From Cellulomonas sp. URHE0023 (GTDB lineage Bacteria; Actinomycetota; Actinomycetes; Actinomycetales; Cellulomonadaceae), in the NCBI RefSeq assembly GCF_000688475.1, contig NZ_JIAN01000006.1, positions 620,001 to 684,000 on the forward strand: a DNA stretch of 64,000 nucleotides, written 5' to 3'. Numbering within the stretch: position 1 is the stretch's first letter; each line of letters begins with the position of its first letter. Of the stretch, positions 17,509 to 25,695 are shown piece by piece. The notes under the pieces were generated by a model, which was not told the DNA's origin, did not search any database, and saw nothing but the letters and a program-made list of their open reading frames with translations. Both the position numbers and the translations under genes were made by a program.

Positions 17509-18311
17509 GGAACCTCCCTCGAAGCCGAGGCGACGGTCGCCGGGTGCGTGCCGTCCTCGTGTGGTGCGGGCTCGCGCTCGTGCCGGACGAAGCCGTACTT
17601 GCGCAGGTGGAACCGCATGCGGTCGCCCACGAACTGCTCGTGCGCGACCTCGAACGGACGCCCGCCGACGGTGGTGGCCAACCGGCGGACGTGGATCAGG
17701 GGGGTGCCGGGCTCGACGCCCAGCAGTGCAGCCTCGACGGGCGTGGCGCCGTCCAGCTCGAGCGACTCGTCGCTGACGGCGGGCACCACCCCGTACGCGG
17801 TGCGCAGGGTCCGGTACAGCGAGGTCAGGTCGTGCGCGGCCAGCCCCGGGAACATCGCGGCAGGCAGGTGCGAGGTCTCGAGGGACAACGGTCGCCCCCC
17901 GGCGCTGCGGACCCGCAGGATCTCGTGCACGGCCGCGCCCTCGGCCAGCTCGAGGAGGCGTCGCTCGCGCGGAGCCGCGAAGGTCAGCCGCGCGTGCAGC
18001 ACGCTCGTCTCGACGACGACCCCCTGGTGCCGAGCGATGTCGGGCAGCCCTTCGAGGGTGCTCAGGTTCCGCTCGATCCGTCGGTCCGTCGCGACGACGC
18101 CTCCCGTGCGCCCGATGGTGCGGCGCACCAGGCCCTCGTCCTGGAGCCGGTCGAGGGCGTGCCGCAGCGCGGTGCGGGTCACACCGAGCTCGGCTGCGAG
18201 CGACCGCTCGTCGCCCAGGCGCTCCCCCGGGTCGAGCTGTCGGGCGTCCAGCAGGGCGCGGAGCCGCGCGCACAGCACCTCGGTCCTCGCCTCGTCGCCG
18301 TGCGTCATCAC
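17505..18311 (-). CDS. GntR/HutC-family regulator of the amine operon
   Basis: 268 aa. A GntR winged helix at about 10-75 (LRALLDARQLDPGERLGDER, LAAELGVTRTALRHALDRLQ, EGLVRRTIGRTGGV) is followed by a UTRA ligand domain at about 95-250 (AAVHEILRVRSAGGRPLSLE, PLIHVRRLATTVGGRPFEVAHEQF, cut for length). It is sandwiched between the PLP enzyme (1-nt gap) and the permease (4-nt overlap), so it should control its own operon and perhaps the divergent kinase. GTG at 18311 is used because GGAAGG lies 7 nt before it; ATG at 18308 is the alternative and changes one residue. Confidence 0.85.
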   Translation of the reverse strand: MMTHGDEARTEVLCARLRALLDARQLDPGERLGDERSLAAELGVTRTALRHALDRLQDEGLVRRTIGRTGGVVATDRRIERNLSTLEGLPDIARHQGVVVETSVLHARLTFAAPRERRLLELAEGAAVHEILRVRSAGGRPLSLETSHLPAAMFPGLAAHDLTSLYRTLRTAYGVVPAVSDESLELDGATPVEAALLGVEPGTPLIHVRRLATTVGGRPFEVAHEQFVGDRMRFHLRKYGFVRHEREPAPHEDGTHPATVASASREVP

Positions 18312-18312
18312 G

Positions 18313-19677
18313 TCACCGCCTTCCGTCGGGTCCGCGGCCCACCGCGACGTCGTCGAGCGTGGAGTCCAGCGCGGTGGCGAACCACTCCACGTCGGCGGCG
18401 TCGAAGACGAGCGGCGGGCGCACCTTGAGCACGTTGCCGCCGGGACCGCACACGGACGTCAGCACGTGCCGGTCGCGCAGGCCCTCCACCAGGTCGAGCG
18501 CCGTGGCCGAGTCCGGCCGGCCCTCGTCGTCGACCACCTCGACGCCGATGTAGAGGCCGGTCCCCCGCACGTCACCCACGCAGGAGCGCTGCGCGGTGAC
18601 CTCGGTGATCGCGTCGAGGAACAGCCGTCCGGTGACCGCGGTCCGAGCCTGCAGGTCCTCCTCGCGGATCACGTCGAGCACCGCCTGCGCCGCGGCGATC
18701 GACACCGGGTTGCCGCCGAAGGTGTTGAAGTACGGGATCGACTCCCCGAACGGAGCCAGCACCTCCGCACGCGCGGCGAGTGCCGAGATCGGCACGCCGT
18801 TGCCCATCGGCTTGCCGGTGGTCACGATGTCCGGCACGACGCCGTGCCTGGCGAAGCCCCAGAACTCCTCGCCCGTGCGAGCGAACCCCGGCTGCACCTC
18901 GTCGGCGACGAAGACGCCACCCGCACGGTGGACGACCTCGATCGCGCGGGCCAGGTAGCCCGGCGGGTCGGGGAAGACGCCGTCCGAGGAGAAGATCGAG
19001 TCGGCGACGAACGCGGCGAGCTTCACCCCGTGCCGCTCCAGGTCGGCGATGGCCTCGGCCACCCGGTCCGCGAACCAGGTCCCGAGCTCCGCGGCGGGCA
19101 CCCCGGACCGGTACGGGTCGGGCGCCGGGACCGTGCGCACCTGGGCCCCGAGCCGCTGCGCGGTGCCCAGCGCCGGCGACAGGAGCGACGTCAGCGCCGT
19201 GTTGCCGTGGTACGCCTCGGCGCTGACCACCACGCCGGTACCTCCCGTGGCGTGCTCGGCCACCCGGACCGCGAGATCGTTCGCCTCCGACCCCGTGCAC
19301 AGGAACATGACCCGGTCGATCGCCGGCGGAAGCGTCGACAACAGGTCCTCGGAGTAGGCGACGACGCGCTCGTGCAGGTAACGCGTGTGCGTGTTGAGCT
19401 GCGCGGCCTGCTCGGCGACGGCCCGGACCACCCGAGGGTGGCAGTGGCCGACCGAGGCGACGTTGTTGTACACGTCGAGATAGCGCGCGCCGTCCGCGTC
19501 GAACAGGTGGGCACCCTGCCCGCGCACCAGGTGCACCGGTGTGCGGTAGAAGAGCCGGTAGGACGGACCCAGGACACTCGCGCGTCGCTCCACGAGCTGC
19601 GCGATGGGTGCAGGCAGGGCCTCGGCGCGGTCGGCGCGGAAGCTGTTCGTGTCCATGATCGTCGAACGTGTCGCCAC
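18313..19677 (-). CDS. class III PLP enzyme, probable ethanolamine-phosphate phospho-lyase
   Basis: 454 aa. Class III fold-type I aminotransferase features are clear: YLDVYNNVASVGHCHPRVV, LCTGSEANDLAVRVAEHATG, AEAYHGNTALTSLLSP, VADEVQPGFARTGEEFWGF and the PLP lysine K289 in VTTGKPMGNGVP. The NVASVGHCHP and GNTALTSLLSP patterns recall the AGXT2L/ethanolamine-phosphate phospho-lyase branch, which turns phosphoethanolamine into acetaldehyde, ammonia and phosphate. The neighbours (ethanolamine-type permease, APH-fold kinase) fit that reaction. An ordinary omega-aminotransferase is the main alternative. GTG at 19677 has GGAGGAGCCGACC before it; ATG at 19656 is a second option. Confidence 0.75.
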   Translation of the reverse strand: MATRSTIMDTNSFRADRAEALPAPIAQLVERRASVLGPSYRLFYRTPVHLVRGQGAHLFDADGARYLDVYNNVASVGHCHPRVVRAVAEQAAQLNTHTRYLHERVVAYSEDLLSTLPPAIDRVMFLCTGSEANDLAVRVAEHATGGTGVVVSAEAYHGNTALTSLLSPALGTAQRLGAQVRTVPAPDPYRSGVPAAELGTWFADRVAEAIADLERHGVKLAAFVADSIFSSDGVFPDPPGYLARAIEVVHRAGGVFVADEVQPGFARTGEEFWGFARHGVVPDIVTTGKPMGNGVPISALAARAEVLAPFGESIPYFNTFGGNPVSIAAAQAVLDVIREEDLQARTAVTGRLFLDAITEVTAQRSCVGDVRGTGLYIGVEVVDDEGRPDSATALDLVEGLRDRHVLTSVCGPGGNVLKVRPPLVFDAADVEWFATALDSTLDDVAVGRGPDGRR

Positions 19678-19819
19678 GGTCGGCTCCTCCACCTCGGGTC
19701 GTGCGGGCGCCGGAGTGCGCGCCCACGTGGTCGTGCCGCCCGGCACCGCCCAGGTGAGAAGTCAGGTCCCCATGGTCGCGTCGTGCCCGTCGCCGACGGG
19801 CGGTCCGCGGTAAGAAGCG

Positions 19820-19846
19820 TGTAAACAGCGACCCCCGGATGTAAAC
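19820..19846. promoter_or_regulatory. paired TGTAAAC direct repeat in the divergent promoter
   Basis: TGTAAAC occurs at 19820-19826 and 19840-19846, spaced exactly 20 nt (two helix turns), in the 300-nt gap between the PLP enzyme and kinase genes. It is distinctly AT-rich against the background and is a candidate site for the HutC regulator or a promoter element. Nothing else is recognised in 19678-19977. Confidence 0.5.
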
Positions 19847-19977
19847 GGTCGGGGTCGGAGGTCGGCGCGCGTAACGGTCACGTGAAATGTCGCCCAGGTC
19901 GCTGGTGCCGGTGGCGCCACGTGCGGCACGATCGCCGCAGCCGCCCGGCACCGCCCCCGCACTTCCCGGGGGAACCC

Positions 19978-21039
19978 ATGACCAACGACCAGGCCGTCGA
20001 CCCGCAGGTCGGGACCGCGTCCTCGCTGGCTGTCTTCGACGCGCTGCGCGCGGGTTCACCGGCGCCGCAGTGGCTGCTCGCCGGAATCGTCGACGCCTGG
20101 AACCTCGACCCGGCGCGTACCACCGCCGACCTCATCACGGTCTCCGAGAACGCCACCTTCGTGGTCCGGGTGGACGGACGGGCCGTCGCGGTCACGCGCG
20201 TCGCCCGGCCCGGCTACGTCGTCGACCCCGCGGCGTTCGAGTCGGAGGTCGCGTGGGTCGAGGCCATCGCGCTCGAGGACGTCGCCCGGGTGCCCACCAG
20301 CCTGCGCACCCGCGAGGGGCGCTTCGTCGCCCGCGTGCTCGACGCGACCGGGACGCCCTGGTGGTGCGTGTCGTTCCAGTTCCTGGCGGGCTCGATCCTG
20401 GAGGACGTCGCCGACCCGGTGCCGCACTACCGCACGATCGGGCGCACCACGGCCCTGCTGCACGAGCACGCAGACCGGTGGACGCCGCCGGCGGGGTTCG
20501 TGCGGCACGCCTGGGAGCTCGCCGACATGGTCGGCCCCTCGGCGCGCTGGGGGCGGTGGGAGGACGCCCCGGTCTCCCGGAGCGAGCGGGTGCTGCTGCG
20601 CCTTGCCCAGTCCGCGGCGCTCAACGTGCTCGTCGCCGCACCACGGGGCACGGGTAACCGCGGCCTGATCCACGCCGACCTGCGGCCCTCGAACATCATG
20701 GTCTGCGACGACGGCCTCGCCGTGATCGACTTCGACGACTGCGGGTACGGCTGGTACGCGTACGACTTCGCCGCCGCGCTGACGTTCATGGAGCACGTGC
20801 CGTTTGCCCCCGAGATGGCTCAGGAGTGGCTGGCGGGGTACTCCGAGGTCCGACCGCTCGACGTGCTGGACGTGCGACGTGCGTGTGCGCTGTCCATGGT
20901 GCGGCGCCTGCAGATGCTCGGCTGGACCACGACGCACCGCGAGGACGCGCTCCCGCCTGCGCTCTGGGCCGCGCAGACCTCCGGAACCCTCGAGGTGGCG
21001 GAACGCTTCCTGCGGAACCCGACGTGGCTGGTCGACTGA
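19978..21039 (+). CDS. APH-fold small-molecule kinase, probable ethanolamine kinase role
   Basis: 353 aa. The aminoglycoside/choline kinase fold is shown by the catalytic loop H232-A-D234-LRPSN239 and the Mg-binding D251 in VIDFDDCGYGWYAYDFA. An N-lobe VVRVDGRAVAVTRVARP is present, with an Arg where APH enzymes often have the ATP-binding Lys. ATG at 19978 follows CGGGGGAACCC. It is divergent from the PLP enzyme/permease operon. Known kinase-plus-phospho-lyase pairs suggest that it phosphorylates ethanolamine (or a related amino alcohol such as hydroxylysine). Substrate is inferred from context only. Confidence 0.72.
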   Translation: MTNDQAVDPQVGTASSLAVFDALRAGSPAPQWLLAGIVDAWNLDPARTTADLITVSENATFVVRVDGRAVAVTRVARPGYVVDPAAFESEVAWVEAIALEDVARVPTSLRTREGRFVARVLDATGTPWWCVSFQFLAGSILEDVADPVPHYRTIGRTTALLHEHADRWTPPAGFVRHAWELADMVGPSARWGRWEDAPVSRSERVLLRLAQSAALNVLVAAPRGTGNRGLIHADLRPSNIMVCDDGLAVIDFDDCGYGWYAYDFAAALTFMEHVPFAPEMAQEWLAGYSEVRPLDVLDVRRACALSMVRRLQMLGWTTTHREDALPPALWAAQTSGTLEVAERFLRNPTWLVD

Positions 21040-21055
21040 CGCTCTCCTGACCCGA

Positions 21056-21712
21056 TCAGTCCGGGGCGGCCAGCCCTGTGCGGTACGCCCACACCACCGT
21101 CTGCAGGCGGTCCCGCGTGCCCAGCTTGGTCATCGCCCGGCCCAGGTGCGACTTCACGGTGGACGGCTCCACGAACAGCGCCTCCGCGATCTCGGCGTTC
21201 GACATGCCCTGCGCGAGCAACCGCACGATGTCGGTCTCGCGAGCGGTGAGCAGCTCGGTCTGACCGTCGGGTGCGGGTGCGGGCCGCCGGCGCGCGAACT
21301 CCGCGATCACCCGGCGGGTCACCGACTGGTCGAGCATGCCGTCACCGCGGGCGAGGCGGCGGATCGCGTCGGCAAGCTCCGCCGGGTCGCAGTCCTTGAG
21401 GATGAACCCGTCGGCACCGGCCTCCAGCGCGCCGAACACGTACTCGTCGAGGTCGAAGGTGGTGACGACCAGCACGGCCGGAAGGACGCCGACGCGCTCC
21501 GCCACGATCTGCCGCGTCGCGGTCAGCCCGTCACCGCCGGGCATCCGCACGTCCATGCACACGACGTCCGGCCGAGTGCTGCGCACCACGGCGACGGCCT
21601 CCGGACCGCTGGCGGCCTCGCCGACGATCTCGAGGTCCTCCGCATCGCCCAGCAGCACGCGGAAGCCCGCGCGCACCACCGCCTGGTCGTCCACGAGCAC
21701 CACCCGGATCAC
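21056..21712 (-). CDS. NarL/LuxR-type response regulator
   Basis: 218 aa. The receiver domain (1 to about 118) has D8-D9, phospho-acceptor D54 in VVCMDVRMPGGDG and the K in GADGFILKD. The LuxR-type HTH is at about 150-213 (LTARETDIVRLLAQGMSNAEIAE, shortened, then VEPSTVKSHLGRAMTKLGTRDR). GTG at 21712 overlaps the kinase stop as GTGA. It is the partner of the upstream sensor. Targets are unknown; the adjacent serine hydrolase gene on the same strand is a possible one. Confidence 0.93.
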   Translation of the reverse strand: MIRVVLVDDQAVVRAGFRVLLGDAEDLEIVGEAASGPEAVAVVRSTRPDVVCMDVRMPGGDGLTATRQIVAERVGVLPAVLVVTTFDLDEYVFGALEAGADGFILKDCDPAELADAIRRLARGDGMLDQSVTRRVIAEFARRRPAPAPDGQTELLTARETDIVRLLAQGMSNAEIAEALFVEPSTVKSHLGRAMTKLGTRDRLQTVVWAYRTGLAAPD

Positions 21713-22974
21713 GCGCCCACCGTCCTGTCGTCGTCCACCGGCACGTGCAGCCGCACGCACCACCCGCCGTCGTGCGTCGGCCCCGCGTCGAGGGTCCCCC
21801 CGACCAGTGCGGCACGTTCGCGCATGACGGCGAGCCCGGCCCCGCCGCGCCCACCGCCCGCGGGACCTGCCGCTCGGCCGTCCGGTCCGTTGGTCACCTC
21901 GAGCACCACCTCGCCGGGGGTGTGCACCACGCGGACCCGCACGGGAGCCCCTGGGGCGTGCTGCCGGGCGTTCGTCAGGCTCTGCTGCACGACCCGGTAC
22001 GCAGACACGTCCGCGAGCGGAGGCAACGGTGAGCCGGTGCCCACCTGGGAGAGCTCGACCGTGTCGCCCAGCTCGCGTGCACCGCGCACGAGCGACTCCA
22101 GTGCGGCAAGCCCAGGTACCGGTGCCGTGCCGTCAGGCGTCTCGTCCCGGCGCAGCAGCCCGACCACCTGCCGCAGGCTGTCGAGCGTCTCGCGGCCCTG
22201 GTCCCGCAGCCACAGGGCTCCGGCCCGTGCGGCCTCCGGGTCCCGCCCGACCAGCCGCTCGACGGCCGCCGCCTGGACGACCATGCCGGACAGGTGGTGG
22301 GCGGCGACGTCGTGCAGCTCGCGTGCGAGGCGCGCCCGCTCGTCCGCGACCGCAGAGCGGACCCGTGCGTCCCGTTCGCGCTCGAGCTGCTCGGCACGCT
22401 CCTGCAGGAGCCGGAGGTGATCGCGCCGCGTCGCCACGTAGATGCCCAGCAGCACCGACGCACCCCACACGATGAGCGCGGAGCCGCAGTGCTGCAGCAC
22501 CACGTCGGCGCCTGCACCCCGGGCGAGCGCGACGACTGAGGCTGCCGCGGCCTCGGTGAGCGCGACGGCCGCCGCCAGGCGCAACGCGCGGGCGGGCGGG
22601 CGGGTGCTCCCGATGGTCGCGCCGACGACGAAGGGCGCGACGGTCCGCACGTTCACGTCCGGGACGAGCGCGATGAGCGCGACCTGCGCCGTCACCGTCA
22701 GCACGACGCAGATGCCCAGGTGAACGCGGCGCAGCGTGAGCGCGAGGCACTGGACCGCCACCACCACGACCACCGACGGCAGCGCCGCCCGCGCGTCCGG
22801 CTCGTCCGCCGAGGCAGCCACGAACGTCCCCACGGCGGCGAGCACCATCAGGACGGTGACCGTGACAGCGAGCACCAGGTCGTGGGCGAAGGGCCCTCGC
22901 ACCCCGAGCCGGGACAGGCGTGCGTCCCACCACGACTCGGGGGCGAGGGCCCCGCGGTTCTCCATGTCCGACAT
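21709..22974 (-). CDS. NarL-family sensor histidine kinase
   Basis: 421 aa. Five to six predicted membrane segments in the first 180 residues, with only short outside loops, suggest membrane or intramembrane sensing. A coiled coil (about 184-208) leads to the HisKA_3 box with H221 in RARLARELHDVAAHHLSGM. The C-terminal ATPase domain has SLTNARQHAPG (N box) and GRGGAGLAVMRER (G box). ATG at 22974 is chosen; ATG at 22965 is an alternative. It is co-transcribed with the response regulator and 18 nt downstream of the serine hydrolase gene. Confidence 0.92.
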   Translation of the reverse strand: MSDMENRGALAPESWWDARLSRLGVRGPFAHDLVLAVTVTVLMVLAAVGTFVAASADEPDARAALPSVVVVVAVQCLALTLRRVHLGICVVLTVTAQVALIALVPDVNVRTVAPFVVGATIGSTRPPARALRLAAAVALTEAAAASVVALARGAGADVVLQHCGSALIVWGASVLLGIYVATRRDHLRLLQERAEQLERERDARVRSAVADERARLARELHDVAAHHLSGMVVQAAAVERLVGRDPEAARAGALWLRDQGRETLDSLRQVVGLLRRDETPDGTAPVPGLAALESLVRGARELGDTVELSQVGTGSPLPPLADVSAYRVVQQSLTNARQHAPGAPVRVRVVHTPGEVVLEVTNGPDGRAAGPAGGGRGGAGLAVMRERAALVGGTLDAGPTHDGGWCVRLHVPVDDDRTVGA

Positions 22975-22992
22975 CCTGCCGTTCCGGTCAGG

Positions 22993-24987
22993 TCAGAACG
23001 TGATGTCGGGGGACGTCAGGAGCAGCTGGTGCGCCGCCCAGGACACCGCGACGAAGGCAACCACCAGGACACCCGACCCGACGATCTTGGGCCAGCCGGT
23101 GCGGCTTCGCGCCTCGGCGACCAGCCGCCACACGGCCGCGGCCAGACCGAGGACGGCGACGCCCGTGAGCACCTGGACCACCCGGACCGTCGCCGTGGGG
23201 ACGCCCGCGAGCTGCAGGATCGTCGTCAGCACGTAGGCCCAGCCACCGAGCGCGAGCACGGCTGCAAGGGACGAGACGCGCGTCAGGGCACGAGGCAGGC
23301 GCACGGCGTCGGGTGTGGGCCGCGAGGAGGAACCGGGCGCATTCCCGCGCCGGGTGCGGTTCCGCACCGTGCGGACGAGGATGGCGACGAGCCAGGCGAG
23401 CAGCCCCAGCAGCAGCACCGTCACCCCGCCCACGAGCGCGGGGATCGCGGCGGCCCGCGAGGCCGTGACCGGCACGATCGACAGGGCGCCGTCGTGCCCG
23501 ATGATCTGCACGTGACCGTCCTCGTCGGTCTGCACCGCGAGCACCCGGTCCCCGTCGACCTGCCGGTAGACCCAGGGCTCGACCTCCTCGTACACCGCAG
23601 GTCCGGCCTGCCCGGGGCCGGGCGTGAAGAGGACGTGGTCGCCGTCGACGACCTGCGCGCGGGTCGGCTTCAGCGGGCCCAGCCCGGTGAGGAAGGTCGA
23701 GTGGAAGCCTCGCGTGCTCTCGTAGGAACCGGCGAGCTCCTCGGCGTGAGCGGCGCGCGTCGCGTCGTCGACCGTGCTCGCGGCTGGGGCTGCGTCGGCC
23801 GGGAAGTAGCGGTCGGCGAACGCGTCGAGCACCTCGTCGCGCAGCAGGTACGTCGCTGCGTCGGTTCCGGTGCTGTTGAAGGACAGGAACAGCCCCGTGT
23901 CGTCGTCGGGCCACAGCTGCAGGTGGGAGTGGAACACGGCGGTGTCGCCGCCGTGGCCCACGACGCGGTGGCCGTGACGTGACTCGTCGAACCACCCCAG
24001 GCCCATGCGCGGGCCCTTCGCGAGCGCGCCGAGCGTGTCGGCGTCGAGGGCCGGCTGCTGCATGAGAGCGCGGGTCTGCGCGGACAGGATGTCCTCACCG
24101 ACCGGTTCGCCGAGCTGTGCCAGCGCGAAGCGCGCCATGTCGGTCGCGGTCGTGCTCAGTGCGCCCGCAGGCGGCTGGCCGACGAACTCGAACGGGGTGG
24201 GCGGCCCGTCGGACGTCGCGTAGCCGTGCGCGACACGTGCGGCGAGGTCGTCCGGCAGCGGCTGCTCGAACGACGAGGACGTCATCCCGGCGGGCGCCAG
24301 GACGTGCTCCGCGACGTACTCCTCGAACGGCTGCCCGCTGACCGCCTGGACGACGTACCCGGCGAGCGCGTTGCCGTAGTTCGAGTACGCGGGGGTGGTG
24401 CCCGGCTCGTACACCTGCTTCGGCGGGTCCGTGACAAGACTCGCGCGCAGGTCGACGTGCGTGCCTGGGCCGCCGATGAGACCTGTGATGCGCTCCTCGA
24501 AGCCCGCGGTGTGGGTGAGCAGGTTCCGCAGCGTCACGGGGTGCTCCAGCCCGAGGTCGAGGTGCGTGTACTGCTCGACGTCCGTGTCCAGGTCGACCTT
24601 GCCCTGCTCGACGAGCTGCATCACGGCCGTCGCGGTGAACATCTTCGACACCGACCCGGCGCGGAACAGCGTGCGGTCCGCATCGACGGGGGTGCCCGCT
24701 GCCACGTCGGCCTCGCCGAACCCCCGAGCAGTGAGGATCGAACCGTCGTGCACGACAGCGATCGTCGCCCCCGCGATGTGGTCCTTCTCGAGCGCCTCGG
24801 GGATCGTCGCATCGAGCCACGAGTCCACGTCGGCCGTCGTCAGGCCCGCGGTCGACGCGGGCTCGGGTACTCGAGGTTCGGGGGGTGCGGCGGCAGCGCC
24901 GCCGCACGCGGTGAGCGTCGCGACGAGCGCCGCCCCGACGAGCGACAGAGCGGCCAGGTGAACAGGGCGACGACGGGTCCGGGCCAT
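22993..24987 (-). CDS. membrane-anchored serine hydrolase (beta-lactamase class C fold)
   Basis: 664 aa. Lipobox LTAC with Cys28. The class C/PBP4-like catalytic domain spans about 48-380 with S112-V-S-K115, Y201-S-N203 and a late GHGGD motif. About 390-495 is a beta-rich domain. Four predicted membrane helices follow (starting AAIPALVGGVTVLLLGLLAW). This lipoprotein-hydrolase-membrane layout is known in Gram-positive serine hydrolases related to D-aminopeptidases and FmtA/PBP-like proteins; substrate unknown. The ATG at 24987 has AGGAGGTCACC. It lies just upstream of the two-component system on the same strand. Confidence 0.88.
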   Translation of the reverse strand: MARTRRRPVHLAALSLVGAALVATLTACGGAAAAPPEPRVPEPASTAGLTTADVDSWLDATIPEALEKDHIAGATIAVVHDGSILTARGFGEADVAAGTPVDADRTLFRAGSVSKMFTATAVMQLVEQGKVDLDTDVEQYTHLDLGLEHPVTLRNLLTHTAGFEERITGLIGGPGTHVDLRASLVTDPPKQVYEPGTTPAYSNYGNALAGYVVQAVSGQPFEEYVAEHVLAPAGMTSSSFEQPLPDDLAARVAHGYATSDGPPTPFEFVGQPPAGALSTTATDMARFALAQLGEPVGEDILSAQTRALMQQPALDADTLGALAKGPRMGLGWFDESRHGHRVVGHGGDTAVFHSHLQLWPDDDTGLFLSFNSTGTDAATYLLRDEVLDAFADRYFPADAAPAASTVDDATRAAHAEELAGSYESTRGFHSTFLTGLGPLKPTRAQVVDGDHVLFTPGPGQAGPAVYEEVEPWVYRQVDGDRVLAVQTDEDGHVQIIGHDGALSIVPVTASRAAAIPALVGGVTVLLLGLLAWLVAILVRTVRNRTRRGNAPGSSSRPTPDAVRLPRALTRVSSLAAVLALGGWAYVLTTILQLAGVPTATVRVVQVLTGVAVLGLAAAVWRLVAEARSRTGWPKIVGSGVLVVAFVAVSWAAHQLLLTSPDITF

Positions 24988-25120
24988 GGTGACCTCCTGC
25001 GCCGCGAGCGCCCGGACCGGCTCCGGGCTCGGCCTCGCGACCTGTCTCCATGCTGGTCAGCGCTGTGCTGCCCGGTCTTGTGGCGCGGTGCTGAACCTCG
25101 CTTGCGACCTTTGGGGGAGG

Positions 25121-25423
25121 TCAGTGCTCGTCGTAGTGGCCCTCGTGCCCCGCGTGGTGGTGCTCTCCGTGCACGTAGTCGACGTGGTCCCCGTGCTGCA
25201 CGGTCTCGTGCCCGCACCCCGGACCGTGCTCGTGGTCGTGCGCCCCGTCCACCGCGTGGACGTGCGCGTCGTGCTCGTCCACGTGCCCGTCGTGCGAGTG
25301 GTGCACGTGGCCGTCATGGAGGTAGTCCACGTGGCCCTCGTGCTCGACCGCGACATGCCCGCAGTCGGGGCCGTGGTGGTGCTCGTGCTGCCCGTGCGTC
25401 TCGTGGTCAGCGCTGGTGCCCAT
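25121..25423 (-). CDS. His-rich metal-binding repeat protein
   Basis: 100 aa with about one third His and many Asp/Glu. Two repeat units are visible: HHGPDCGHVAVEHEGHVDYL and HEHGPGCGHETVQHGDHVDY, each with one CGH and a GHVDY/DHVDY core, joined by alternating HDGHV/DEHDAHV segments. No signal peptide or membrane helix, so it is likely cytosolic. Such proteins store or buffer Zn, Ni, Co or Cu, or act as chaperones for them. ATG at 25423 has AGGAGGCACG. No metal transporter or Zur/Nur gene is nearby, so its regulation and partner are unknown. The 272 nt upstream hold nothing recognisable. Confidence 0.75.
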   Translation of the reverse strand: MGTSADHETHGQHEHHHGPDCGHVAVEHEGHVDYLHDGHVHHSHDGHVDEHDAHVHAVDGAHDHEHGPGCGHETVQHGDHVDYVHGEHHHAGHEGHYDEH

Positions 25424-25695
25424 CGTGCCTCCTGGTCGACCGCACCCGGATCAGCCCTGGTGCTCCACATGGACGTCCGGACCCGGGAACACCGTGGAGG
25501 ACCACCGTGTCCCCGACCTCCGCGTGCACGTTCCCTCACCTCGCGTCCAGGCTAGGACGCCGGGGACGCCGAGGCGAGTGCCCGGACGGACGCGGACGGC
25601 GGCCGTGGTGCACAGGCACGTACCCTCGACTCGTTCCCCGCACCGCCCGCCACGACGCGCGTGCCCGGGCCTGCCGCGGGGGTTCGAGGTGAGTC

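Noticed and set aside
16774..19824. Very long open frame on the plus strand opposite the permease, regulator and PLP enzyme genes
   Set aside because: It lies antisense to three well-supported genes, and its product is Arg/Gly/Val-rich with no domain; a high-GC shadow. Similar frames opposite GH2 and GH53 were rejected for the same reason.
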